Below, in pieces: positions 48,741 to 57,576 of a stretch of 64,000 bases of DNA. The stretch's first letter is position 1. Each line of letters starts with the position of its first letter. The notes under the pieces were generated by a model that saw only the letters and a program-made list of their open reading frames with translations, did not search any database and was not told the DNA's origin. The position numbers were made by a program, and so were the translations under genes. This DNA comes from JAJPKK01 sp963781195 (lineage in GTDB: Bacteria > Pseudomonadota > Alphaproteobacteria > Rhizobiales > Xanthobacteraceae). Location: contig CAWAEZ010000008.1 of assembly GCA_963781195.1 (NCBI GenBank), forward strand, positions 62,001 through 126,000, given 5' to 3'.

Positions 48741-49817
48741 CGTGCGGCCTGCCTGTCCAGCCAGAATGAGGCGCCCGCCAGCGTGATGACGATCAGGCCC
48801 TGAATGACCATGACGAGCGCGGTCGGGACCCCGGCGACCATTTCCATGTTGATGCCGCCGGAGCGCAGGAAGCCGAACAGCAGCGACGCCGCGATCACGC
48901 CGATGACGGAGCCGCGCGCCAACAACCCCGCCACCAGCCCATCGAAGCCGTAGCCCGAGGAGAAGCCGTCCTTGAGGACATACTGCTCGCCCTGGATCAT
49001 GAGGGCGCCGGCGAGGCCGCCGAGCGCCCCGGCGATGGCGAGCGCCGCGATCACTGTGCGGGCGTAAGAAATTCCGGCGCGCCGCGCGGCGAGAGGATTG
49101 AGCCCGACGGCGCGCAGCTTGATGCCGAAGATCGTCTTGTTCAGCACGATCGCCACGACGATCGCGATCACGATGGCGATCGGAAAGCCGATGTGAAGTG
49201 GAAACGAATAATCGCCGGTCAGCAGCGGCAGCTGCGTCGAATTCAGGGATTTCAAGGGATTCCGGCAACGTCGCCGACGTCGTCATCGGGCGGCGCAGCA
49301 GCGCTTCCGATTGCACCGACCAGTAGACCAGCCAGATCGCAATGAAAGACAACAGCAGCGTGCTGATGACCTCGTTGGTGCCCGCCTTGACCTTGAGGAC
49401 GCCGGCGATGGCGCCCCAGAACGCGCCGGCGGCAATCGCGGCCAGCATCGGCACCAGGATCGGAAGACCGAGCGGCAGGTTGGCGACGCCGCCGTAAAGC
49501 GCCACCGCCGTCGCCGCGATGCCGCCGACCGCGATCTGCCCCTCGCCCCCGACATTCGTGAGGTTGGCGCGGTTCGCCAGCACGAAGCCGATGCCGACGA
49601 GGGCAAAGACCACGCTGCGGTTGATCGAGACCGCGATCGAATAGGGCGAGCCGAAGGCGCCCTCGACGAAGGCCTGCACCGCCGTCGCGATCGACGCGCC
49701 AGTGAAGGCGACGAGGCCGATCCCGATGAGCGCGGCCAGCGCGACCGCCGCCACCGGCACGAGAAGCGGCCAGCCACCACGGATGCGGAAGCGGGGCAGC
49801 GCAACCTCGACGCTCAT
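48737..49817 (-). pseudogene. BMP-type ABC transporter permease (first of the pair), disrupted by a 10-bp duplication
   Basis: The N-terminal part (49817 to about 49260) reads 'SPYSIAVSINRSVVFALVGIGFVLANRANLTNVGGEGQIAVGG', then loses frame after 'TLPES'. The C-terminal part is in another frame ('STQLPLLTGDYSF', ending 'SFWLDRQAAR' at 48737). At the junction the + strand reads ATTCAGGGAT (49241-49250) then TTCAAGGGAT (49251-49260), a near-tandem 10-bp repeat. Removing one unit restores 'PESLNSTQLPLLTG' and one continuous permease. So this is either a recent inactivating duplication or an assembly error. Without it the importer should be non-functional unless another permease substitutes. Confidence 0.85.
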
Positions 49818-51460
49818 GACGGTTCTCCTGCCGGGGCGCGGTTCGCCGCTGTCTGAAGTTCTACCGGTCGGGTGCCCAACGCGCGCGGTTCCACGGGGCC
49901 GGCGTCCTGCGCGTGGCCGGCCATCATCGCGCCGATCGTCTCGCGCCGTGCCGGGTCGGCGGCGCAGGTGCCCATGATCCGGCCGCGGTAGAGCACGATG
50001 ATCCGGTGCGCGACATCGAGCAGTTCGTCGAGCTCGGAGGAAATCAGCAGCACGCCCACGCCCTGCGCGGAGGCGGCGCGGATGTGACCGTAGACCGCCG
50101 CCACGGCGCCGACATCGAGCCCGCGGGTCGGTTGCGCCGCCACCAGCACGGTCAGATCGGCGAGGGTCAGTTCGCGCGCCAGCACCGCCTTCTGCTGGTT
50201 GCCTCCGGACAGGCTGGAGAAGGCGATCTCCGGCCCGGCAGCGCGCACGTCGAACCGGCTCATCAATGCGCGGGCGGCAGCATTGACCTCGCTGCGGCGC
50301 ACAAAGCCGTAGCGGGTGAACGCGTCGAGACGGTTGAGGAAGATGTTCTCGGCGACCGACATCCCGGTGATGCAGCCCACGGCGTGCCGGTCTTCGGGAA
50401 CCACGCCCATGCCGGCGGCGGTGACGCTCTTGGCGCCCGCATGAGTGAGTTCGCGGTCGCTGACGAAGAACCGGCCGCTGGTCGGCTCCAGCATGCCCGA
50501 CAGCACGGCCGCGAGCTCGCTCTGGCCGTTCCCTTCGACGCCGGCGACGCCGATGATCTCGCCGCGCTTGAGGGTGAGCGTGAAGTTGTCGAGCCGCGTC
50601 ACGCCCTGGGCGTCGCGAACGGTCAGGCCATCGACCTGCAGGATATCCACCGCAGCGTTGCCGTCATTCGCAGGACCGTCCGATGCGGTGGGGACCACCG
50701 GCAGCGCGGCATCGCCGGGGCCGCCGCGGCCATCGGCGTCGCGATGAATCATGGCGCGGACCAGCGCGTCGATCTCGGCTGACGGCTTCTCCGAGGTCGC
50801 CACCACCCGTCCGCCGCGCAGCACGGTGACGCGGTCGGCCGCCTTCTTGATCTCGGCCAGCTTGTGGGTCACGAGGACGACGCCGCAGCCGCGATCGGCG
50901 ACCCGGCGGCAGACGTCCAGAAGCGCGGCGATCTCGTCGGGGAGGAGCACAGCGGTCGGCTCGTCGAGCACGAAGAGGTGCGGCTCGCGCATCAGGCATT
51001 TGACGATTTCGACACGCTGCCGTTCTCCGACCGAGAGCTCCTCGATTTTGGCGAAGGGGTCGAGCGCCAGCCCGTATTGCTTCGCGAGTTCATCGAGCCG
51101 GCGCGCACAGGCGCCGCGATCGAGGATGCCGCGGGCCTGGCCGAGCAGCACGTTGTCGACCACCGTCAGGTCGCGAACCAGGCTGAAATGCTGATGGACC
51201 ATGGCAATGCCGCTGGCGAGCGCATCCGCCGGAGCGGCCGGCCGGTAAGCGGCGCCGCGGAACTGCATCGCGCCGGCATCGGGCGTGTGAACCCCGAAGA
51301 TCAGGTTGCAGAGGGTCGATTTTCCGGCCCCGTTCTCGCCGAGGATGCAATGGATTTCGCCGGGCAGAATGGAGAGCGACACGTCCGACAAAGCGGGAAG
51401 CGCCCCGAAGCGCTTGGTCATTCCCTCCAGGTAAAGCAGCGGGACGGGCGGCGCGGTCAC
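49814..51460 (-). CDS. BMP-type ABC transporter ATPase with two nucleotide-binding domains
   Basis: This 548-residue protein has two ABC domains. First (about 10-240): Walker A 'GENGAGKST', signature 'LSVGERQR', Walker B 'LFVLDEPTAVL'. Second (about 275-515): degenerate Walker A 'GVEGNGQSE', signature LSGGNQQK and 'LVAAQPTRGLD'. This is the RbsA/YufO-like architecture of nucleoside and sugar importers, where the second site is usually weak. Its stop overlaps the permease start. It powers the permease pair encoded downstream. Confidence 0.93.
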   Translation of the reverse strand: MTAPPVPLLYLEGMTKRFGALPALSDVSLSILPGEIHCILGENGAGKSTLCNLIFGVHTPDAGAMQFRGAAYRPAAPADALASGIAMVHQHFSLVRDLTVVDNVLLGQARGILDRGACARRLDELAKQYGLALDPFAKIEELSVGERQRVEIVKCLMREPHLFVLDEPTAVLLPDEIAALLDVCRRVADRGCGVVLVTHKLAEIKKAADRVTVLRGGRVVATSEKPSAEIDALVRAMIHRDADGRGGPGDAALPVVPTASDGPANDGNAAVDILQVDGLTVRDAQGVTRLDNFTLTLKRGEIIGVAGVEGNGQSELAAVLSGMLEPTSGRFFVSDRELTHAGAKSVTAAGMGVVPEDRHAVGCITGMSVAENIFLNRLDAFTRYGFVRRSEVNAAARALMSRFDVRAAGPEIAFSSLSGGNQQKAVLARELTLADLTVLVAAQPTRGLDVGAVAAVYGHIRAASAQGVGVLLISSELDELLDVAHRIIVLYRGRIMGTCAADPARRETIGAMMAGHAQDAGPVEPRALGTRPVELQTAANRAPAGEPS

Positions 51461-51630
51461 GGCACTTCACCTTTCTGGACACGGCGCTCCGCGTGGTGGT
51501 GCGGGGTCGCTCGGGCGGCCGAAGGGGCAGCAAGGGGGCGGCGACGGTCGCCACCCCTCGTGGTCGCAGAACTTCAGGCGCGGAACTTCGGGCGCACAGG
51601 GGCTTCGAGCGCTGCGGTCGCGACGCCGCG

Positions 51631-52596
51631 TCAGCCTTTGAGCACAGTGATCTTGCCGGACATGATGTCCTTCTTGATCTCCTCGAGCTTCTTCTTCTGG
51701 TCGGGCGTGCCGCCGCACACCACGATGTCGGAAGCCTCCGGGCCCATCTTCAGGCCGAACTCCTTGTAACCCGGCTTCCAGGTGCCCTTCACCATTTCGT
51801 CGATGGCATATTGCACCTGATAACCGACGCCGGTGATCGAGTAGGCGACGTATTTCGGATCAGTGCCGCAGCGATCGGTGTAGCTGCCGATGATGTGGGT
51901 GCTCTTGTCGGTCGCGGCCTGTTCCATGCCGCGCAGGCCGAGGTTGAGAATGTGGTAATGGACGTCGGCACCCTGCGCGATGGCGGCGAGGGTCGCTTCC
52001 TTGGACTTGGCCACGTCGTCGAAATCGCCGGTGTAGTTCTCGACGTATTTGATGTTCGGGTTGATGTATTTCGCGCCCTTGCCGAATTCCTTCCCGGCAT
52101 TGACGATCGACGGAATCTCCATGCCGCCGACATAGCTGACGCCGCCGGTCTTGGAGAGCATCGCGGCGGCCGCGCCGGCGACGAAGGCGATCTCGGCCTG
52201 CTTCACGTCGTATCCCGCGACGTTGGGAAGGGCGTCGGCCTCGTTGCCGCCGACGATGGAGAACTTCGTCTTCGGAAACCGCTTGGCGATCTTGTAGACC
52301 GCGGCCTGGGTCTGGCCGCCGACCCCGATCACCAGCGCGTTGTTGGTCGCCAGGTTGGTGAGCGCCTGCTCCATGTCGGCATAGTTTATGTTCTCGATCA
52401 TCTGCACTTTGATCTTGTCGCCGAACTTTTTCTCCGCAGCCATGAGGCCGTCATAGCCGGACTCCATCCAGCCCTTGTCCGACTTCGAGCCCGGGATGAG
52501 GATGCCGACCTTGATGGGATCGGCGGCGAAGGCGTGATGCGACAGGCCGAGCGCGACGGTGACGGTCAGCGCTCCGAGGATACGTCGAAAGAGCAT
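51631..52596 (-). CDS. BMP-family ABC transporter binding protein
   Basis: This 321-residue exported protein has a signal peptide at residues 1-23 ('GLSHHAFA' before 'ADPIKVGILIPG'), then 'SKSDKGWMESGYDGLMAAEKKFG', typical of the BMP/Med/PnrA group that binds purine or other nucleosides, riboflavin or related heterocycles. GGGAGA precedes the ATG at 52596. It is the first gene of a leftward importer operon and divergent from a RutB-like hydrolase gene, so the ligand may be a purine, pyrimidine or ureido compound. Confidence 0.92.
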   Translation of the reverse strand: MLFRRILGALTVTVALGLSHHAFAADPIKVGILIPGSKSDKGWMESGYDGLMAAEKKFGDKIKVQMIENINYADMEQALTNLATNNALVIGVGGQTQAAVYKIAKRFPKTKFSIVGGNEADALPNVAGYDVKQAEIAFVAGAAAAMLSKTGGVSYVGGMEIPSIVNAGKEFGKGAKYINPNIKYVENYTGDFDDVAKSKEATLAAIAQGADVHYHILNLGLRGMEQAATDKSTHIIGSYTDRCGTDPKYVAYSITGVGYQVQYAIDEMVKGTWKPGYKEFGLKMGPEASDIVVCGGTPDQKKKLEEIKKDIMSGKITVLKG

Positions 52597-52895
52597 CGTC
52601 GGTTCTCCCTTGGAATGCAGTGCGAACGCAGCGGAAATATCCCGCTCAGGCGCAGCGAGGAGCAATCCCTATGCCATCAAAGCGTCTTTGATTATTCATC
52701 GTTTTTTCCGATTGCATGGGGCTGAAATAAATAAGTGCTTATTATATAGACAGGCCGTGGCAATTCCGGCTGTTCGCTGGGCAGCGCCGCCCGGCGCGGC
52801 GCCGATTCACCGGGAATTCGGCGCTGCGGCGCTGGCAGGAAATTTGCTCTTCCCACCGCCGGAGACGACCCGGTTCACGCGAGGGAGAAGAGAAA
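52597..52895. promoter_or_regulatory. Divergent promoter region with AT-rich palindrome
   Basis: The region lies between the BMP importer (leftward) and the hydrolase-amidase-TetR genes (rightward). A local A/T-rich patch at 52685-52750 contains AATAAG-TG-CTTATT (52730-52743), a perfect 14-bp palindrome of the size of TetR-family operators, and TTGATTATTCATCG-type promoter-like sequence nearby. The TetR protein encoded at 54930 is the natural candidate binder (inference). Confidence 0.5.
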
Positions 52896-53705
52896 ATGTC
52901 TGCACCACTCCAGCGGACCAAGGAGGCGCCAGGCGGCGCGCTCGGCTTCGGTGAGCACCATCAATGGTGGGCGACGGAGACCGAAGTGGACATGTCCCGG
53001 CCGCCGCCGGCGCCGGTGCCGCTGCGCATCCCGTGCGAGCCTCAGGCGGTCACCGTCGACCTGCGCCGCACCGCGATCATCGTCATCGACATGCAGAACG
53101 ATTTTTGCGCCAAGGGCGGCTGGGTGGATCACCTCGGCGCCGACTTTACCCCCGATCGCGCGCCCATCGCGCCGCTGCAGCGCCTGCTTCCGGCGTTGCG
53201 GGACGCCGGTGTTCCGGTAATCTGGGTGAATTGGGGCAACCGGCCCGATCTCGCCAACATGCCGCCCAACCAGATCCACCTCTATAAACCGAAAGGCGTC
53301 GGCGTCGGCCTCGGCGATCCGCTGCCGGGCAGCGGCGCGCCGGTCCTGCAGAAGGACTCCTGGGCGGCTGCCGTGGTCGACGAACTCGCGCAGGAGCCGC
53401 ACGACATCAAGGTCGACAAGTATCGCATCAGCGGATTCTGGGACACCCCGCTCGACAGCATCCTGCGCAATCTCGGCGTCCGCTCGATCCTGTTCACCGG
53501 CGTCAACACCGACCAGTGCGTGCTGCACTCGCTGACCGACGCGAACTTCCTCGGCTACGGCTGCCTGCTGGTGAGCGACTGCTGCGCAACCACCTCGCCG
53601 GATTTCTGCACCGAGGCGACCGTGTGGAACGTGAAGAAATGCTTCGGCTTCGTGACCGATTCCAACGCGATCATCGCGGCCCTGAATGCACGCCCCTCCC
53701 GTTGA
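52896..53705 (+). CDS. Isochorismatase-family cysteine hydrolase (RutB-like)
   Basis: This 269-residue cytosolic hydrolase has catalytic Asp in 'VIDMQNDF' (about residue 65), Lys in 'VDKYRISGFWDTPLDS' and nucleophile Cys in 'GVNTDQCVLHSL'. The 'RISGFWDTPLDSILRNLGVRS' stretch closely parallels RutB (ureidoacrylate amidohydrolase) and related biuret-type hydrolases. It should cleave a linear amide or ureide to release ammonia or CO2. AAGAGAA precedes the ATG. The stop overlaps the TTG of the amidase gene. Confidence 0.9.
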   Translation: MSAPLQRTKEAPGGALGFGEHHQWWATETEVDMSRPPPAPVPLRIPCEPQAVTVDLRRTAIIVIDMQNDFCAKGGWVDHLGADFTPDRAPIAPLQRLLPALRDAGVPVIWVNWGNRPDLANMPPNQIHLYKPKGVGVGLGDPLPGSGAPVLQKDSWAAAVVDELAQEPHDIKVDKYRISGFWDTPLDSILRNLGVRSILFTGVNTDQCVLHSLTDANFLGYGCLLVSDCCATTSPDFCTEATVWNVKKCFGFVTDSNAIIAALNARPSR

Positions 53706-54937
53706 CCGCAGGTGACGCGACGACCGGCCGTGAGGACGGCGACCCGTTCGGAGCGTTCGTTCCGGGACCGCGATGCATCGCGGAGCCGGGTGGCCGCGGG
53801 CGGCTGGACGGGCTCAGCTTCGCGGTCAAGGATCTGATCGACGTCGCCGGATGGCCGACCGGCGGCGGCAATCCGGACTGGCTCGCGAGCCGACCGATTC
53901 CCGACACGTCGGCGCCGACGGTCGCGGCAGCACTGCGCGCCGGCGCGCGTCTCGTCGGCAAGACCATTACCGACGAGCTCGCGTTCAGTCTCGAAGGGGA
54001 GAACGCCCATTACGGCACGCCGGTCAATCCGGCCTGCCCGGATCGCTTGCCAGGCGGCTCCTCGAGCGGCTCCGCCGTCGCGGTGGCGGCGAACCTCGCC
54101 GACTTCGCGCTCGGCACCGACACCGGCGGATCGGTGCGCGTGCCGGCGAGCTTCACCGGCATTTTCGGGTTTCGGCCGACCCATGGGCGGGTGTCGACGT
54201 CGGGCGTCATTGCCTTCGCGCCGAGCTACGACACCGTCGGATGGTTTGCCCGCGATCCCGATGTGCTCCGGCGGGTCGGCGAAACGCTGCTGGGCGCGGG
54301 GGACGCCGGCAGTGACTCCGGCGCCGCCGCGTCGCCGCGTCGCCTGGTGCTCGTCCGCGATGCCTTTTCCCTGGCCGAGTCCGCCGCCGCGGCGGCGCTC
54401 GAAGGCCACGCCCGGGCCTGGGGCGCCGTCGATGAAATCAGCGTCTTCGATGGCGCAGCGGATGAGTGGCTGGAATGCTACCGCGTCCTGCAGGGCGGTG
54501 AGATTTGGAAAGAGCTGGGACCTTGGATCAGCGCCCGGCGGCCGACTTTCGGCCCGACGATCGCCCCGCGTTTTGCCGACGCGGCTACCATCACGCCCGA
54601 CGCGGTGACGCAGTATCGCGCGCGGCGACAAGCGCTCAGTGAGCGGCTGCACGGCCTCATGTCCGACGGCACCGCGCTCGTCATCCCGACCACCCCGGGG
54701 CCGGCGCTTGCGCGGTCGGCGCCACCCGCCGAGATCGCTTCGTTCTACCGGTCCGCGCTGCCCCTCAATGCCATTGCCGGACACGCCGGCCTGCCCCAGG
54801 TGACGATCCCGGCCGCGCGCATCGCAGGATGCCCGCTCGGCCTGTCGGTGGTCGGGGCTCCCGGCTCCGATCTCGCTCTGCTTCGCCTCGCCGGCGCGCT
54901 GCCCAATCTCTTCGACGGTTCGGTTCGACATGTCTGA
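53702..54937 (+). CDS. Amidase-signature family hydrolase (AtzF/AtzE/GatA-like)
   Basis: This enzyme of about 411 residues has the Ser-Ser-Lys triad: Lys in 'SFAVKDLIDVAG', the Gly/Ser loop 'GGSSSGSAVAV' and Ser in 'LGTDTGGSVRVP'. The chosen start is a TTG at 53702 that overlaps the previous stop (TTGA); no ATG or GTG lies in a sensible position. In the s-triazine/biuret pathway a similar enzyme (AtzF) cleaves allophanate after a cysteine hydrolase acts on biuret, so the two genes could act in sequence. The substrate is not proven. The C terminus overlaps the TetR start by 8 bp. Confidence 0.87.
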   Translation: MTAGDATTGREDGDPFGAFVPGPRCIAEPGGRGRLDGLSFAVKDLIDVAGWPTGGGNPDWLASRPIPDTSAPTVAAALRAGARLVGKTITDELAFSLEGENAHYGTPVNPACPDRLPGGSSSGSAVAVAANLADFALGTDTGGSVRVPASFTGIFGFRPTHGRVSTSGVIAFAPSYDTVGWFARDPDVLRRVGETLLGAGDAGSDSGAAASPRRLVLVRDAFSLAESAAAAALEGHARAWGAVDEISVFDGAADEWLECYRVLQGGEIWKELGPWISARRPTFGPTIAPRFADAATITPDAVTQYRARRQALSERLHGLMSDGTALVIPTTPGPALARSAPPAEIASFYRSALPLNAIAGHAGLPQVTIPAARIAGCPLGLSVVGAPGSDLALLRLAGALPNLFDGSVRHV

Positions 54938-55604
54938 CCTCGAAAGAACCGTCGACGTCAAACCGCCCGAGCTTCCCGCCCGCCGGCCCCGCCGCAACGA
55001 GGCCCAGGCGCGCGAAAAAATCATGAAGAGCGCGACCGCGGAGTTCGCGCGGCACGGCTTCGCCGGCGCGCGGATCGCCCGGATCGTCCACAATGCCGGG
55101 TCCAACCCGCGCATGCTCTACCATTACTTCGGCAGCAAATCCGCGCTCTACGTCGCCGTTCTCGAGCACGCTCTCGGCGGCCTGCGCAGCAAGGAGCTGC
55201 GTCTCGACGTCGAGCATCTGGACCCGTTGGAAGGCGTGCTGCGGCTGTTCGAATTCATGAACGGCCACTTCGAGCAGAACCGCGAGCTGGTGACGCTGCT
55301 CACCGCAGAAAACATGCTCAAGGCGCGCTACATGCGGAAGTCCGCTCGCATCAGGGACATGTCTTCGCCGGTGCTGGACATGATCGCGAAGCTGCTCAAG
55401 CGGGGCGCCGCGGGCGGCCAGTTCGCGGCGGATCTTGACCCGCTCCGCCTCTATGTTCTGATGGTGGCGCTCAGCCAATTCCACCTGTCGAATGTCTATA
55501 CCCTGTCGATCATCTTCGCGACCGATCTGTCGAGCGAGGGGTGGCGCGCCGCCCGCAAGGCCGACGCGCGGCGCATGCTGGCGGCTTTCCTGCAGACGAG
55601 CTGA
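54930..55604 (+). CDS. TetR-family transcriptional regulator
   Basis: This 224-residue regulator has an N-terminal TetR helix-turn-helix (about 28-75: 'IMKSATAEFARHGFAGARIARIVHNAGSNPRMLYHYFGSK') and a helical ligand-binding domain. It starts inside the amidase gene, so it is co-translated with it. It probably represses the divergent importer and hydrolase genes and responds to a pathway intermediate, as RutR does for pyrimidine genes. That is inference from position. Confidence 0.92.
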   Translation: MSDLERTVDVKPPELPARRPRRNEAQAREKIMKSATAEFARHGFAGARIARIVHNAGSNPRMLYHYFGSKSALYVAVLEHALGGLRSKELRLDVEHLDPLEGVLRLFEFMNGHFEQNRELVTLLTAENMLKARYMRKSARIRDMSSPVLDMIAKLLKRGAAGGQFAADLDPLRLYVLMVALSQFHLSNVYTLSIIFATDLSSEGWRAARKADARRMLAAFLQTS

Positions 55605-55661
55605 CCGGCGACACCGTGCGCCGGCGAGCTGGGCCGGCGATTTGCCCGATATGCGCGGAAA

Positions 55662-56234
55662 CTACTCGCGTTCCGGGACCGGCACGTTGTAGGCGTTGAG
55701 CGTCGTCGACACCATGCTGTAGAGGCCGGTAAGGTAGATCAGCTCGTTCGTGGCGTGTTGCCCCAACGTCGTGACCGCGAGCCGGTAGACGGGCTCGGGC
55801 AGGGTCCCGCCGCGCACCAGCGCGTAGGTGAAGTCGAACGCCACGGCTTCGTCAGGGGTCAGGTCGGACGGCTTGAGGCCGGCCACCAGCGTCGCCAGCC
55901 GCTCGGGCTTCATTCCTTCCCGCTCCGCGACGGCGATATGGGCATAGATCTCGTAGGCCGCGTCGAACCGCGCACCGACCACGAGAATGGCGATCTGGCG
56001 AATGTTGTCGGGCAGCGCCGCGTTGGCGGTGAGCGCGAGCGTGAGATCCCAGATCGCCTTGCCGATCCCCGGCTCATGAAGCCAAGGATTCCACGGGCCC
56101 ATCAGCGCGCCGTCTTCGCGTTCGACCTTGAAGGCGTTGAAGTTGCTGGCAATGCCCTTGCGCATGGCGTCGTAAAGCGGCTTCTGCTCGGGACTGAGCT
56201 CGGACGGTGGAATCAGGGGAAGGCGCACGGGCAT
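55662..56234 (-). CDS. Carboxymuconolactone decarboxylase (CMD/AhpD)-like protein
   Basis: This 190-residue all-helical protein has CMD features 'IWDLTLALTANAALPDNIRQIAILVVGARFDAAYEIYAHIAVAEREGM' and 'ATNELIYLTGLYSMVSTTLNAYNVPVPE'. The catalytic Cys pair of AhpD (CxxC) is absent, so a peroxidase role is unlikely; a CMD-like lyase or a structural role is more likely. The start is the ATG at 56234 with a close GAGAGG. The same reading frame is open upstream but codes for nothing recognisable. Confidence 0.88.
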   Translation of the reverse strand: MPVRLPLIPPSELSPEQKPLYDAMRKGIASNFNAFKVEREDGALMGPWNPWLHEPGIGKAIWDLTLALTANAALPDNIRQIAILVVGARFDAAYEIYAHIAVAEREGMKPERLATLVAGLKPSDLTPDEAVAFDFTYALVRGGTLPEPVYRLAVTTLGQHATNELIYLTGLYSMVSTTLNAYNVPVPERE

Positions 56235-56497
56235 CCTCTCTTTCTGCAGCGGCGACACATGATGGAATTTTCCGTCTCCCGAAATCCGGGGACGGCGCAT
56301 GTCTTGAAACACCCGGCCGCGTGCCGACGTTCCGCGGCGGTGCCGAGTTTTGCTCACCCTCCAGGTGAGCCGTCCTGTAAGCCGTGTTGGCAGGAACCTG
56401 CAGGATGAAACACTGCGCGTGCTGAACCGACGGTGGCCCGTCCATGGCCGGGCGCAAGTCTTCGAGCGGATGTCTTCGCGCGCCGCCGACGCGGCAG

Positions 56498-57487
56498 CTA
56501 TTCGCCCTTGATGTGCATCGCCTTGATCAGCGGCCACCATTTCTCCATCTCGGCTTTCTGGAGCGCTGCGAGCGGTCCGGGCCCCAGCATCTCGGGCGGC
56601 GGAATCTCGATCGCCAGCACGGCGAGGCGCTTGCGCGTGGCGGGCGCGGCCAGCGTCTCGCGCACGGCTGCGGTCAGCCGCTCGATGATGGCGACCGGGG
56701 TTCCCCGCGGCACCCACAGCCCGGACCAGACCGAGAAATAGAATCCCGGCAATCCCGCCTCGTCGACGGTGGGGACATCCGGCGCCGTCGCAATGCGGTC
56801 CTTGGCGGTGACCGCGAAGGCCTTGATGCTGCCGTCGCGGACATGGGGCATCGCGATCGCCGGTCCGGTGATCATGATGTCCAGCTGGCCCGCCACCAGG
56901 TCCTGCAGCGCGGGGCCGGCCCCGCGATAGGGCACGAGCGCAAACCTGGTGTCGGTCTTGCTCTGGAAGAACGCCGCCGACATGTAGGATGGGCCGCCGA
57001 TGCCGCTGGTCCCGGCGGACGCCTTGTCCGGGTTCTTCTTCAGCCACGCGATCAGCTCGACGAGCGAGTTGGCCGGGAAGGTCTTCCTCGCGAGAATCAG
57101 ATCGGCCTCGAACGGCAGCAGCGAGACGGGATCGAGGTCCTTGAGGATGTCGATCGGCAGCGCGTAGATGGCACCGCTGGCGAGGTGGGAGCTCCAGTTG
57201 CCGGCGCTCAGGGTGTAGCCGTCGGGAGCGGCGCGCGCCGCGCGTACCAGCCCGATGCTGCCGCCCGCGCCGGCGACGTTCTCCACCACGATGCTCTGGC
57301 CGAGCGCTTCCCGTAGCCCTTCGGCCACCACCCGCGCCATCACGTCCAGCGGACCGCCCGCCGCATAAGGCACGCTCATGGTGATCGGCCGCGACGGATA
57401 GGCCTGGGCGCGCGCCATCCGCGCCGGGCCGGCAAACGCCGCCGCCCCCGCCGCAAGACGAAGAAACTGCCGACGCCGAAGTGTCAT
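56498..57487 (-). CDS. Tripartite tricarboxylate transporter binding protein (Bug/TctC family)
   Basis: This 329-residue exported protein has a twin-arginine leader (RRRQFLRLA, residues 4-12, then Ala-rich, ending 'ARAQA') and the mature start 'YPSRPITMSVPYAAGGPLDVMAR'. Family segments: 'APDGYTLSAGNW', 'AGTSGIGGPSYMSAAFF', 'ALVPYRGAGPALQDLVAGQLD' and 'VPTVDEAGLPGF'. It lies 263 bp above the CMD-like gene on the same strand. There is no membrane partner nearby. The Tat-type leader distinguishes it from the other Bug proteins in the window. Confidence 0.92.
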   Translation of the reverse strand: MTLRRRQFLRLAAGAAAFAGPARMARAQAYPSRPITMSVPYAAGGPLDVMARVVAEGLREALGQSIVVENVAGAGGSIGLVRAARAAPDGYTLSAGNWSSHLASGAIYALPIDILKDLDPVSLLPFEADLILARKTFPANSLVELIAWLKKNPDKASAGTSGIGGPSYMSAAFFQSKTDTRFALVPYRGAGPALQDLVAGQLDIMITGPAIAMPHVRDGSIKAFAVTAKDRIATAPDVPTVDEAGLPGFYFSVWSGLWVPRGTPVAIIERLTAAVRETLAAPATRKRLAVLAIEIPPPEMLGPGPLAALQKAEMEKWWPLIKAMHIKGE

Positions 57488-57576
57488 GCGGCCCTCGCTC
57501 GCTTCCTGATCCGACGCGCATTTTTCGCTCAGGACTCCGGCCGCCCTGCGCGCTGGGGCCGCCGCGCCGCGATCGC

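Noticed and set aside
47820..49817. A single open frame of 665 codons covering two permeases
   Set aside because: Its middle (about 49,260 to 48,740) is not permease sequence. It is the wrong frame after the 10-bp duplication; the true halves lie in two frames followed by a separate second permease.
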